Notes: generated by a model not told the origin, from the letters alone. A stretch of 64,000 bases of DNA from Caryophanales bacterium UBA6449 (GCA_002437105.1 DJOB01000004.1:1-64000), one strand, 5' to 3'; positions 52,979 to 61,705 are shown, numbered from the stretch's first letter. Made by a program: numbers and translations.

Positions 52979-53260
52979 CTAGTTGGCCTTGTTGGCCTTC
53001 TTGGCCTCGAGGAATTTGGCGTAAACTCCGTTGTTCTTGAAGATAGTCTTGACGGAGTCGGAAGGGATAGCACCCTTCAGCAGCCAGCTGATAGCGAGAT
53101 CGGAATCGATCTTGAGTTCGTGGCCCTTTCTCTCCTGGGGATCGTAGTGTCCGAGCTCGGCGAGAGCGGAGGAAGAGGGGGTCTTCCTGGAATCGGAAAC
53201 GACGATCCTATAGCTGGGGCTATTCTTGCGACCAGTGCGGCGAAGTCTAATCTTGACCAT
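52979..53260 (-). CDS. rpsP: 30S ribosomal protein S16
   Basis: A 93-residue bS16. KIRLRRTGRKNSPSYRIVVS at the start and ELGHYDPQERKG are diagnostic. The tail is short and Lys/Ala/Asn-rich. AAAGGACAC precedes the ATG. It has a strong promoter and its own terminator; rpsP is followed by khpA and rimM-trmD. Confidence 0.97.
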   Translation of the reverse strand: MVKIRLRRTGRKNSPSYRIVVSDSRKTPSSSALAELGHYDPQERKGHELKIDSDLAISWLLKGAIPSDSVKTIFKNNGVYAKFLEAKKANKAN

Positions 53261-53289
53261 TCTTACAGTGTCCTTTCAAAAGCGGGAAG

Positions 53290-53318
53290 ATGATATAGCG
53301 CCTTTCAATCTGTGTCAA
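53290..53318 (-). promoter_or_regulatory. Strong promoter of rpsP
   Basis: On the minus strand a perfect TTGACA (53318-53313), 17 bp, then TATCAT (53295-53290), 30 bp before the start codon. Confidence 0.85.
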
Positions 53319-53551
53319 GTATTTTTACTTTACAGACATCTATCTATCACCGTGGATAACCCGTCTGTGATCCGTTTGCTGTGGATGAGGTTGATCGACG
53401 ACGTATAAGGGATGATAGGCAGTGCTTCGCGCCGCGATTGCCCAGATGGTAGAGGCTGATTCCCGGGGATATTTTTTCCATTGAATTCGTGATGATGGAA
53501 AGCGGGCCTTTTCCTTTAAAATATAAAAAAATCGATCAGGGAGGAATCTCT

Positions 53552-55096
53552 ATGGCTAGACCTCGTTCGCGGATATATCGTCCCCTAGTGCCGATACACG
53601 AGATCCTCCATCGCTTTCCCGGAGGCAATATCATCATTCCTCTCATCATCGGCTGTCTGATCAAGACGATCGCCTCCGCCTGCGGCCACCCCGATATCTG
53701 GGCGGAGTTGGGCGACCCGATGGAGACCATGTTTTCCGGTAGAGCTGGTCTGCTCGCCTTCATCGGTCTCATGATCTTCTTCACGGGTACTCAGACCGAT
53801 GTGACCAAGCTTAAGCCGATGCTGAAGAGAGGTGTTCCCCTCCTGTTCGTCCGATTGGGCTTCGCCTATGCGATCAGCTTCATCTTCCTGGCTATCTTCG
53901 GCCAGGATGGTGTAGGGGGCGTCTCCTTTCTCGGACTCACCGCGGGACTGACCTGTATCAATTCGGCGATGTTCATGTCCGTGACCAACGGTTACGCCGA
54001 TGATGCAGACCGGGCCTACTTCTCCCTCGCTATGGTCTTTGGATTGCCGGTCCTGCCGCTTCTCGCGGTCCGGGGCGGGACGGGCGCTTCGATCAACTAC
54101 CTGTCCATCGTGTCCATCATCGTTCCCCTCATCTTTGGTATCGTGTTGGGCAACCTCGATCGCAAGATGCGCAAGTTCTATCAGTTCGGGACCCAAGTCA
54201 TCGTCATGTTCATGGGATTCCAGTTTGGATCCTATATCGATCTCACGCAGGCATTCAAGCAGATACCCCAGGCTTTAATACTGGTTCTAGTTCTGTATCT
54301 TACTTGTCTGCCATCCCTTCTGATCGAGAGATTCTGGATGAAACGATCTGGGTATGCCACACTGGGAATGTCGGCTTTGGCCGGCGTCTCCCTCTCGATG
54401 CCTGTCCTGACTAGCGACATCTTTTCACCCCAGGTGACCACCGATGCCACCTATCAGCTCGCCTTTGCTCTCGCCGTGACGGCCATCCTCGCCCCCCTGC
54501 TGACCGACTGGGCTAATCGCGCTTTCTTCCAGCGCGAGCCTGAGCTTTTGAAGCTGTCTAATCAGACGCTGTACGATCATGTCAACCGGGAGATGGAAGA
54601 GAAGGCGCAACGGCGCGAGATGAAGTATTTCAAGAAGCTGACGGGCCAGCTTACCGCTGCGCAGATCAAAGCTCTACCGCCCGAGGATGCCATGCTTGTA
54701 TATACCTCTTCGGCCAAGGATCGGAAGTTCGAGCTGCAGAGGATCAAGAAGGATATCGCCGATCTGCCTGTGGAGGAGCAGAACCGGATCCTGCAGCAGC
54801 ACTACGACGATGTCGATCACCATCGCACTCGGCTTTCGCTGGTGACCTTCAAAGTGTCGCGGGCTCGTACTCGCGCGGTCCATGATCTTCTTCAGTCTGG
54901 GGAAGTCAAGGCTGAGGAGATCGACTGCCCGATCCTCGATATCGATAGGGAGCAGCTGGCGAAGAAGAGAGGGGTTCAGCTCTCTCCTCTATCTTCCGCC
55001 GATAGGCTCGATCGGCTTCTGGCTCTCTATAAGCAGGCTGAGTTCGCCATCGATATGGAGGAAGCGAGGTCCTATATCGATTCGCGGCTGGTCTAG
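53552..55096 (+). CDS. 2-keto-3-deoxygluconate permease homologue with cytoplasmic tail
   Basis: A 514-residue protein. Residues 1-330 are a ten-span transporter of the KdgT type (RFPGGNIIIPLIIGCLIKT, FFTGTQTDV near the start). Residues about 335-514 are an extra soluble, highly charged helical region (REMEEKAQRREMKYF ... DRLDRLLALYKQAEFAIDMEEAR). KdgT proteins are usually near 310-330 residues, so the tail is unusual. No other keto-deoxygluconate genes are nearby, so the substrate is uncertain. GGGAGG precedes the ATG at 53552. Confidence 0.8.
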   Translation: MARPRSRIYRPLVPIHEILHRFPGGNIIIPLIIGCLIKTIASACGHPDIWAELGDPMETMFSGRAGLLAFIGLMIFFTGTQTDVTKLKPMLKRGVPLLFVRLGFAYAISFIFLAIFGQDGVGGVSFLGLTAGLTCINSAMFMSVTNGYADDADRAYFSLAMVFGLPVLPLLAVRGGTGASINYLSIVSIIVPLIFGIVLGNLDRKMRKFYQFGTQVIVMFMGFQFGSYIDLTQAFKQIPQALILVLVLYLTCLPSLLIERFWMKRSGYATLGMSALAGVSLSMPVLTSDIFSPQVTTDATYQLAFALAVTAILAPLLTDWANRAFFQREPELLKLSNQTLYDHVNREMEEKAQRREMKYFKKLTGQLTAAQIKALPPEDAMLVYTSSAKDRKFELQRIKKDIADLPVEEQNRILQQHYDDVDHHRTRLSLVTFKVSRARTRAVHDLLQSGEVKAEEIDCPILDIDREQLAKKRGVQLSPLSSADRLDRLLALYKQAEFAIDMEEARSYIDSRLV

Positions 55097-55132
55097 TCGA
55101 TAGAGTAGAATCTTCTAACTGGAGGAGATAGT

Positions 55133-55864
55133 ATGCCTATAACGCAGTTCTCGACGATCGACGCGCTGATGCTGGGGCACTTCGATGGCGAGTTTAACTT
55201 GGCCGATGTCTTGAAGAAGGGTGATATCGGAGTCGGGGCGAGAAGGGACCTCGATGGTGAGCTGATCATCATCGACGGGGTCGGATACGCCGGTCTTCCT
55301 GGCGGGAAGATCCAGCGGATGGCGGCGGATGAGAAGCTCGCTTTTGCTACGGTCGGCAGCTTCAAGATGTCGGATTGCTTGATTCCGGTCGAGGATGTGC
55401 CCGACATGAGATCTCTTCAGAGCGAGTGTTTGAAGGCGGTGGAGATAATCGGTAAGCGCGCGAATAATCACCCGCTGATATGCCGGGTGGATGGAACCTT
55501 CAAGCGCGTGCTGACTCGGTCCTTCAACCGCGTCGATAAACCCTATCCCGATCTCTTTACCGAAGCGAAGAAGCAGGTCGAAGCGGAGTTCACCGATATT
55601 CAGGGAACTCTGCTCGGCTTCTATTTCCCCAAATTCTTTTCGGGTATCAATCAGGATGGCTGGCACTTCCACTTCATCTCCCGCGATCGTCTGAGTGCCG
55701 GTGGGCACTGTCTAGACCTGCAGATTCAGCGCGGTCTGCTCGGTTTGAGGGTCGAGAGCGGAGTCGATATCGTCCTTCCTGACGATGATGATTTCGCGGG
55801 TCTGCATCTCGATGGAGACCTCTCGGCTAAGCGGGATCATGTCGAGAATAAGTCCACTAGATAA
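55133..55864 (+). CDS. aldC: Alpha-acetolactate decarboxylase
   Basis: A 243-residue zinc enzyme that converts acetolactate to acetoin. FSTIDALMLGHFDGEF opens the family pattern. The zinc-binding His residues are in GWHFHFISRDR and GGHCLD. Arg and Glu residues of the active site fall in DLDGELIIIDG. It suits butanediol/acetoin fermentation or control of valine/leucine pathway flux. GGAGGAG precedes the ATG. It follows the permease at 36 bp. Confidence 0.92.
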   Translation: MPITQFSTIDALMLGHFDGEFNLADVLKKGDIGVGARRDLDGELIIIDGVGYAGLPGGKIQRMAADEKLAFATVGSFKMSDCLIPVEDVPDMRSLQSECLKAVEIIGKRANNHPLICRVDGTFKRVLTRSFNRVDKPYPDLFTEAKKQVEAEFTDIQGTLLGFYFPKFFSGINQDGWHFHFISRDRLSAGGHCLDLQIQRGLLGLRVESGVDIVLPDDDDFAGLHLDGDLSAKRDHVENKSTR

Positions 55865-55878
55865 TCGGAGATAATCGA

Positions 55879-57603
55879 ATGTTAAAGAGATCTTCTATCC
55901 TGGTTCCCGTCCTCTTAGCCCTTGTCGCCTCCTGCAGCCCAGTTTCTCCCTCGAGCAGCTCTTCGACGGTCGCTAGTTCCATCTCCTCGAGCGGATCGGC
56001 TTCGTCGGATGATTCCTCCGACTCGAGCGTGTCTTCCTCCACACCTTCTTCATCTGCTTCTCCCTCGTCGTCCTCCTCATCCTCTTCCCCTGAGGTGGAG
56101 GAGCGGGGCAAGATCGAATTCACCTCCATACCTAAGGGTGGAAACTTTACCCTCGGGATGGACAATCTGAAGACTCAAGGGGTCGAGATTGAGTCGGTTT
56201 CCTCTTCCACGCTATTCAACGATGATACCTACCGCGATGGTGAAGTCAGAATGGGCACCGGGAAAAATGCTGCTCAGATAACCTTCACCCTAGCTTCCCC
56301 GGTGAGGATCGCGGCCATCGATCTCACGCTGAAGCAGTATAAGTCCTATAGCGCCGAGGTCAGCGTCGAGGCGGGAAGCAAGAAGTTGACGCAAGCCTAT
56401 ACCGATAGCCACTACGTCTTTTCTCTCGATTCGGTGGATAGCTTCACGATCAGTGTCACCGGTGGTCAGAACAGAGTCGTTCTTCAGGGTATCGATCTGT
56501 TGTTTACGCCGGGAGCCCAGGAGACCCCGAAGCCTGCCACGATCAAGGTCGAGAAGACGGGAGAGGGCTCCATTCTCCTCGATCCTGTGCAAGGATACAT
56601 GACCGGCGACACGATCAGCGTCAGCGCTATACCAGCTGAAGGGTACTATCTGAGTTCCTTGCTTCTCAACGGCGAGAGCGGCACTAGGCTGAACGCTGAA
56701 TCCTATTCGTTTACGATCCGCGACACGGAGAACGAGCTGGTAGCGGTCTTCCGCCCCTCCAGCCAGGGATCTTCGGATTTCTCGAACCTCTACGCCAATA
56801 CCTCGATTCACCCGGACCGCGGGAGCCAGGGAACGATCGATTCCTACTATAAGCCCATCCGGGGACTGAAGGGAGAAGCGCTTAAAAAGGGGTTGCACAA
56901 TCTGATTAAAAACCATAAGGCCTTTAATTATGGCAGTCTAGGTCAGAAAACTTGGGAGACTATAGATGTTGACCCTTTCAATAGTAAAAACTTCTATGTC
57001 ACCTATCAGGGTTCTACCAGTAAGGGCTACTCAGTAAATAAGGAGCACACCTGGGCTAAGAGCCATGGCAACTTTGGGACCACAGCGCCCGCCGGCTCCG
57101 ACCTCCACAATCTGCGGGGCTCGAATTCCTATCTTAATTCCACTCGGGGGAACCTGGACTTCGGCAGCGTGGAACATAGCTCCAGCACCAGCATCGTCGG
57201 CCGTTTTAAATGGGCTGAAGAATCGATGGATGGCAACTATGTTGACGGCAAGTACTTTGAGCCCAAGGATGAGTTTAAAGGCGATGTGGCGCGGATTATC
57301 TTCTATATGGCGACCCGCTATGAGGGTGAGGGAAACGAGCCGGATCTCGAAGTCGATGGGGAGATCGATCGCTTTAGGTATTACGATTTCACTGCGGGGG
57401 CGACCGGTCTTCACGGCAACTTCAGCGATCTCTATCGGTGGTGCACCTCAGGTCTCGATCCGGTCAGCGACTATGAGGTCAATAGGAACAATATCGTCGA
57501 TCAGGACTATCAGCACAACCGCAATCCCTTCATCGACCATCCCGAGTTTGTCGTGATGATCTACGACAAGAGTTACGATGGCCCCGGGGCGCTTAACGAG
57601 TAG
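55879..57603 (+). CDS. Secreted endonuclease I lipoprotein with Ser-rich linker
   Basis: A 574-residue exported nuclease. Residues 1-19 form a lipoprotein signal ending in VASC; about 20-75 is almost pure Ser/Ala/Pro/Asp. Two beta domains follow (about 80-215 and 222-295). The C-terminal 260 residues are an endonuclease I (EndA/NucM) domain: NKEHTWAKSHG (catalytic His), GSDLHNLR, STRGNLDFG, KGDVARIIFYMATRY and QDYQHNRNPFIDHPEFV. It should cut DNA or RNA outside the cell, releasing nucleotides or clearing extracellular DNA. It lies 14 bp after aldC and ends in a terminator. Confidence 0.92.
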   Translation: MLKRSSILVPVLLALVASCSPVSPSSSSSTVASSISSSGSASSDDSSDSSVSSSTPSSSASPSSSSSSSSPEVEERGKIEFTSIPKGGNFTLGMDNLKTQGVEIESVSSSTLFNDDTYRDGEVRMGTGKNAAQITFTLASPVRIAAIDLTLKQYKSYSAEVSVEAGSKKLTQAYTDSHYVFSLDSVDSFTISVTGGQNRVVLQGIDLLFTPGAQETPKPATIKVEKTGEGSILLDPVQGYMTGDTISVSAIPAEGYYLSSLLLNGESGTRLNAESYSFTIRDTENELVAVFRPSSQGSSDFSNLYANTSIHPDRGSQGTIDSYYKPIRGLKGEALKKGLHNLIKNHKAFNYGSLGQKTWETIDVDPFNSKNFYVTYQGSTSKGYSVNKEHTWAKSHGNFGTTAPAGSDLHNLRGSNSYLNSTRGNLDFGSVEHSSSTSIVGRFKWAEESMDGNYVDGKYFEPKDEFKGDVARIIFYMATRYEGEGNEPDLEVDGEIDRFRYYDFTAGATGLHGNFSDLYRWCTSGLDPVSDYEVNRNNIVDQDYQHNRNPFIDHPEFVVMIYDKSYDGPGALNE

Positions 57604-57620
57604 CGGGTGGATGGCAGATC

Positions 57621-57645
57621 AGGTGTACTGAGTACACCTGTTTTT
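57621..57645 (+). terminator. Intrinsic terminator after the endonuclease gene
   Basis: AGGTGTAC (57621-57628) pairs with GTACACCT (57632-57639) around TGA, followed by a T-run. Confidence 0.9.
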
Positions 57646-57681
57646 GTTTGTCTTTATCTTTTCACTTAAAGGGGTAAGGAC

Positions 57682-57714
57682 AAAAAAAGGGTTGACCGCT
57701 TTTGCGGACAACCC
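57682..57714 (-). terminator. Intrinsic terminator of rplS
   Basis: GGGTTGaCCGC (57689-57699) pairs with GCGGaCAACCC (57704-57714). The A-run at 57682-57688 is the U-tract on the minus strand. Confidence 0.9.
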
Positions 57715-57729
57715 GATTGCGCATTGAGA

Positions 57730-58248
57730 CTACTTGGTCTCGGGAGCGGAAGTCGCAGGCTTCGCTTCAGGCTCAGCCTTGACTTCGGTCTTGGCCGCTG
57801 CAGCAGCGGCCTTCTTCTCAGCCTCCGCGGCGGCCTGCTTGTTAGCAGCCTCCTTGGAGATTCTCCTCTGCTCCTCGAGGGCGCGGCGCTGCTCTTCTCC
57901 GAGCAGGATCTGTTTGACCTTAGCGGCCTTACCGGATCTACCGCGCATGTAGGTGAGCTGCTTACGGCGCACCTTACCATGTTTGACGACCTCGATGAAG
58001 ACGATGTTGGGAGAATTGAGCAGGAATGTACGCTCGACTCCGACCCCAGCCGACTCCTTCCTAACAGTGAAGGTCTTGGACACTCCGGAGCCGCGCATGA
58101 AGATGCACACTCCCTCGAATGCCTGCTGACGATCCTTGTTGTTCTCGCGGATGCGAACCGAAACCCTGATAGTGTCGCCGGTCGAGAACTCGGGAAGATC
58201 CGGGCGGATCTGAGTAGCAGTGACCTGCTTGACCAGATTCTTGTTCAT
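57730..58248 (-). CDS. rplS: 50S ribosomal protein L19 with Ala/Glu-rich tail
   Basis: A 172-residue bL19. Residues 1-115 are the usual protein (FSTGDTIRVSVRI, RQQAFEGVCIFMRGSGV, GVGVERTFLLNSPNI, KLTYMRGR-like QLTYMRGRSGKAAKV). Residues 116-172 are an added charged and Ala-rich extension (KQAAAEAEKKAAAAAAKTEV), which may be disordered. AGGAGG precedes the ATG. A leader structure lies upstream. Confidence 0.95.
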   Translation of the reverse strand: MNKNLVKQVTATQIRPDLPEFSTGDTIRVSVRIRENNKDRQQAFEGVCIFMRGSGVSKTFTVRKESAGVGVERTFLLNSPNIVFIEVVKHGKVRRKQLTYMRGRSGKAAKVKQILLGEEQRRALEEQRRISKEAANKQAAAEAEKKAAAAAAKTEVKAEPEAKPATSAPETK

Positions 58249-58277
58249 GATTTCATGAACCTCCTAGATTTTCTTTT

Positions 58278-58333
58278 CTGCCTTTTGGGAGGGTTCACGA
58301 GGATTCTTAGTCACTCTCGGCGGAACCGGGCAG
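58278..58333 (-). promoter_or_regulatory. rplS leader structure
   Basis: On the minus strand CTGCC (58333-58329) and GGCAG (58282-58278) close a domain of about 46 nt between an extended -10 (TGATATACT) and the ribosome site of rplS. It matches the general place of the Firmicutes L19 leader, where L19 may repress its own synthesis. Confidence 0.5.
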
Positions 58334-58390
58334 ACGCAAAACAACATGGTCTTGCAACGGGTGAGTATATCACAACTCCCGCAGGTGTAA

Positions 58391-59605
58391 TCAGCAGTCA
58401 GTCAGTTTTTTGAAAGCGTCGGCTAGGGCCTGAGCCACTCTCTCGCACTTGCTCTCGGGTATCGAGGCTATCGAGAGACGGATGGCGTTCGCTCCGGAGG
58501 GGCCGAGGAAGATATCCGACTTTTCGAGTTCCTTCTCTACCGCGACGCTGGAGACGGGGCAGCGGACCAGGATGTAGAAGCCCTCCCGGTGCGGGTAGTG
58601 GGGGATACCGTGCGCCTCCAGGGCGCTGATCATCTCTGCTGAACGCCTCTGCAGGATGCTCTTCCACCCCTGGATCTGCCCTTTGATATCCGGGTTCTTC
58701 ATGATGCTCTCCACGACGAACGAGGCGAGTCCGTTGGGGGTGGAGTAGCAGCCGTAGGCGGTATCCATGAGGAACTCTCGCATCTCATTCCTATCGTCGT
58801 GGCCTCGTGCGCTCTTGGGGAAGAGGGCGAAGAGGGCACCCTGCCGGAGACCGTAGACTCCAAAAGCCTTCGAGGCGGTGAAAGCTATCAGGGTGTGGGA
58901 GCGATCATCGTTCGCCCCTGCTGACGCGATCCAGGCGGGAGTACTCCGCGAGAAATCCAGGTAGGCGGCGTCCCAGAGGAGGTCGGCGCGGGTTCCCATC
59001 TGAGCGGCCTTTTCCCGGGCGAGCGAGTAGACGGCGTCTACCTCGTCCTGAGACATGGTGTAGCCGGTCGGATTCTCGCAGGGATCGTTGATGACGATCA
59101 AGAACCCTTTGAATCTCTTCTGATCCTCCTCCATGATGCGGGCGATCGCTGAGATGTTGAATCGGCCGTCGGCGCTGAAGGTCTCATAGGTTCTCGAGTG
59201 CGCCTTGGCCCCCTCGGCGATGGTGGTGTAGTTGGGCCAGCCGATCTGGGGATAGAGAGCCTCGTAGTTCAGCTTTTCGGCGTAGCTGAAAGCGAGATAG
59301 AGAGCACCCGTTCCGCCGATGGTGGCGAATCCGAGCGTTTCGGTCGACCCAGTGACGCGGTCATAGGCGGTACCCAGCACCCACTTCAGCGCTAGATCGA
59401 GGAAGCTCTGGTAGCCTTCCACCGGCGGATAGCTCAGCGGGTACTGGGCGCAGCGGGTCAGCTCGGCCTCGACTGCGGGCAGGCGCATCGCTTTCCCCTG
59501 GTCATTCATCATCATGCCAATGGTGCCATCGACGATATCGATTCCCATCTGCGCGCGTCTTTTTGCTCTAACAGAAATATTAAAGAGCTCGTAATCCTTG
59601 TCCAT
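58391..59605 (-). CDS. Class I/II PLP aminotransferase, paralogue 1
   Basis: A 404-residue fold-type I enzyme. The PLP motifs are FATIGGTGAL (phosphate loop), NDPCENPTGY (Asn), LLWDAAYLDFS (Asp and Tyr), and TASKAFGVYGLRQG (Schiff-base Lys). IRLSIASI near the end holds the substrate-carboxylate Arg. It belongs to the aspartate/aromatic aminotransferase type; the substrate is not defined. It lies 78 bp after its paralogue with the same domain order. Confidence 0.85.
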   Translation of the reverse strand: MDKDYELFNISVRAKRRAQMGIDIVDGTIGMMMNDQGKAMRLPAVEAELTRCAQYPLSYPPVEGYQSFLDLALKWVLGTAYDRVTGSTETLGFATIGGTGALYLAFSYAEKLNYEALYPQIGWPNYTTIAEGAKAHSRTYETFSADGRFNISAIARIMEEDQKRFKGFLIVINDPCENPTGYTMSQDEVDAVYSLAREKAAQMGTRADLLWDAAYLDFSRSTPAWIASAGANDDRSHTLIAFTASKAFGVYGLRQGALFALFPKSARGHDDRNEMREFLMDTAYGCYSTPNGLASFVVESIMKNPDIKGQIQGWKSILQRRSAEMISALEAHGIPHYPHREGFYILVRCPVSSVAVEKELEKSDIFLGPSGANAIRLSIASIPESKCERVAQALADAFKKLTDC

Positions 59606-59626
59606 CTCTCTGTCCTCTGCATAAAA

Positions 59627-59650
59627 AGCAGGGGCTTTCCGACCTCTGCT
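59627..59650 (-). terminator. Intrinsic terminator after aminotransferase paralogue 2
   Basis: AGCAGGGG (59627-59634) pairs with CCTCTGCT (59643-59650), one mismatch. The minus strand continues TTTTTAT. Confidence 0.75.
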
Positions 59651-59682
59651 GATGCTTAGATTCTACTCTCTGTCCTCTAGAT

Positions 59683-60900
59683 TTAAGCGCCTGGAGAATT
59701 AGCTTCGATCTCCGCTTCTCGGATCTTGAGCGCTATGGTTTCCTCCTGTCCCCTGGGCAGGGAAGCGAGGGAGAAGCGCAGGTAGCGCGGCTGCATCGGA
59801 GTCGTGATGATGTTCTTGCCCTTGAGGATCTTGGTGATGAGTTCGGGATTGGAGTTGACTGCGATGGTCATGAAGAGTCCCTCGTCGTAGGGGAGGTAGG
59901 AGATGTTCTGATCCGCGAGAGCTTTTCTCATCCTGACGCTTCGCTCGTGGAGAAGCGTGCGGAGCGGAGCGATCTCGGCCCTCATATTCTTTAGGACCTG
60001 GGGCGACATGACGTTGACGGCGGCGGACATGCCGACGCCATCGGGGATCAGATAAGATTGCCGAGCGGTCTTGGCGAAGGTGTTGAACAGGATGGTCTTC
60101 AGCTCCCCGCTGTTTTTAGATAGGAGCGCCAGGATCATCCCGACTCTGAGACCGTAGCAGGCGAGGCTCTTTCCCGTCGAGAAGCAGATGAAGGAGGAGA
60201 AGCTGTCGCGCTCCTGGCAGATGCGGCTGAGCCAGGTGGGGCGCGCATCGCTGTAGGACATGTAGGCGACATCCCAGAGGATGGCTAGCCTGGTTCCTCC
60301 CAGGCGGTTGCAGGCGTTGGCCTGATCGATGATCTGCTGGCTCTCCTCTTCGGTCAGGGTGTGTCCGACAGGATCCTGCCCCGGATCGTTGACCACGAGC
60401 AGGAAGCCTTTGAATCTCTGCTTGTCCTCCTGGATGATATTCGCGACGGCCTCGATGTTGAATCTATCGTTCCGGTTCAGGAGCGGATACCTTCGCGTAT
60501 AAGCCAGCGCTCCGTTGGCCAGGTCGGTGTAGACCGGGCGTCCCGGATCGGGGAGCAGCACCTCGTACCCGTACAGCTGAGCGAATTTGAAGGCCATCAG
60601 TATGGCTCCCGTTCCGCCTATCGTCGCGAAGCTCAGCATCTCGTGGCTCTGCTTGGCGGCCTCCAGATTGTCGCCGAGTATCCACTCGGTCGTGAGGTCC
60701 CTGAACTTCTTGGTGCCATCGATGGGAGGATAGGAAAAGTCTAGCTCGCTATCCCTGAAGCCCTGGATGACGGAGGGGAGGACGATGCGCCGGCCGCTAT
60801 CGTCGAGAATGACGCCCTTGGTTATATCGGTGATATCCTGCAGGCTCTTCTTCTCCAGCTCGATCGCGCGGCTGGCCAACTTTGAAACATCGATTGCCAT
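59683..60900 (-). CDS. Class I/II PLP aminotransferase, paralogue 2
   Basis: A 405-residue relative of the previous gene. It shares FATIGGTGAI, NDPGQDPVGH (here D for the N of NPTG), ILWDVAYMSYS and the PLP Lys in FSTGKSLACYGLRVG, but diverges in the active-site loops. The changed NPTG motif suggests a different substrate or reaction. The C-terminal LRFSLASL keeps the Arg. GGAGGAG precedes the ATG. Tandem duplication followed by divergence is the simplest reading. Confidence 0.85.
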   Translation of the reverse strand: MAIDVSKLASRAIELEKKSLQDITDITKGVILDDSGRRIVLPSVIQGFRDSELDFSYPPIDGTKKFRDLTTEWILGDNLEAAKQSHEMLSFATIGGTGAILMAFKFAQLYGYEVLLPDPGRPVYTDLANGALAYTRRYPLLNRNDRFNIEAVANIIQEDKQRFKGFLLVVNDPGQDPVGHTLTEEESQQIIDQANACNRLGGTRLAILWDVAYMSYSDARPTWLSRICQERDSFSSFICFSTGKSLACYGLRVGMILALLSKNSGELKTILFNTFAKTARQSYLIPDGVGMSAAVNVMSPQVLKNMRAEIAPLRTLLHERSVRMRKALADQNISYLPYDEGLFMTIAVNSNPELITKILKGKNIITTPMQPRYLRFSLASLPRGQEETIALKIREAEIEANSPGA

Positions 60901-61127
60901 TTAACTGCTCCTCCAGACTATCGACTGTGAAAACGCAGGGAAAATACAGGTGTTATATTAACAAATAATCATGAAATCGCATACATCGAAGCGAATAATC
61001 CCGTCGATTGCTTCTATTTTCTCGTTTGGAGCGAATGAAAATATCGCGGTGATGGGAGCTGGTTGTGTCTACGTTTCACATATATATAAGAAAAAGGATA
61101 ATTTACCAGTTTTCTCGCTCAGGAGTG
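60901..61127. other. Intergenic stretch upstream of rplK
   Basis: Divergent gap between the aminotransferase and rplK. Small open frames occur but show no recognisable protein and no ribosome site. No secE or nusG gene precedes rplK here. Confidence 0.5.
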
Positions 61128-61156
61128 TTGACAGGTATAGGGTTGGACATTATGAT
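61128..61156 (+). promoter_or_regulatory. Strong promoter of rplK-rplA
   Basis: A perfect TTGACA (61128-61133), 17-bp spacer, TATGAT (61151-61156). Confidence 0.88.
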
Positions 61157-61211
61157 ATTCGTCGCCTGTGTGCGCATAGGGGCTTTTTGCCCTTTTAAAG
61201 CACGCGGGTCC

Positions 61212-61236
61212 TGTGGAAGGCGAATGCCGGACCACA
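61212..61236 (+). promoter_or_regulatory. Leader hairpin before rplK, candidate L1 site
   Basis: TGTGG (61212-61216) pairs with CCACA (61232-61236), enclosing GGC/GCC (61219-61228) with an asymmetric inner loop. It ends shortly before the ribosome site. The place fits L1 autoregulation of the L11-L1 message, but the motif match was not tested. Confidence 0.4.
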
Positions 61237-61260
61237 CACGGATATTAGGAGGAATCAACC

Positions 61261-61689
61261 GTGAAGAAAATCCTACGCACCATGACCATCACGGCCATGG
61301 CTGGACAGGCTAGCCCTGCCAAGCTGGGACAGAAGCTCGGTCCCTTCGGAATCGGCGCCAAGTTCTGCCAGAAGTTCAATGCAGAGACTGCCGACCGCAA
61401 GGGTGAGCTCGTCCCCTGCATCCTCACCATCTATGAGGATCGCACCTTCGACACCGTTCTTAAGACCACTCCTGTCTTCTTCCTTCTGAAGAAGGCTGCC
61501 AAGATCGAAAAGGGCGCTGCCACTCACACTGCCCCCATCGCTCACGTCTCGTATGACGAGGTCGTCAAGATCGCTAAGTACAAGCTTCCCGATCTGAACG
61601 TCACCAGCGAGCAGGCTGCTATCAACTGCGTGTTGGGAACAGCCAAGTCTATGGGTATCGCCATCGATGGCGTTCCCGCAGCTAAGTAG
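61261..61689 (+). CDS. rplK: 50S ribosomal protein L11
   Basis: A 142-residue uL11, starting at GTG with AGGAGG nine bases upstream. AGQASPAKLGQKLGPFGI holds the Pro/Gly-rich thiostrepton region (usually PAPPVGPALG), which is diverged here, e.g. lacking the second Pro. The C-terminal rRNA-binding domain is intact (TVLKTTPVFFLLKKAAK, AINCVLGTAKSMGI). It forms the GTPase-associated stalk base with L10 and L12. It precedes rplA by 16 bp. Confidence 0.95.
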   Translation: MKKILRTMTITAMAGQASPAKLGQKLGPFGIGAKFCQKFNAETADRKGELVPCILTIYEDRTFDTVLKTTPVFFLLKKAAKIEKGAATHTAPIAHVSYDEVVKIAKYKLPDLNVTSEQAAINCVLGTAKSMGIAIDGVPAAK

Positions 61690-61705
61690 AGGGAGGTAAG
61701 AGAGA

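Noticed and set aside
53424..53480. Possible tRNA with gcccagatggtagaggc
   Set aside because: A D-arm-like string and ttcccgggg occur, but no acceptor stem, anticodon arm or CCA end can be drawn.
60971..61313. Small open frames before and across the start of rplK
   Set aside because: No ribosome site, no protein-like composition, and they overlap the promoter and leader of rplK.
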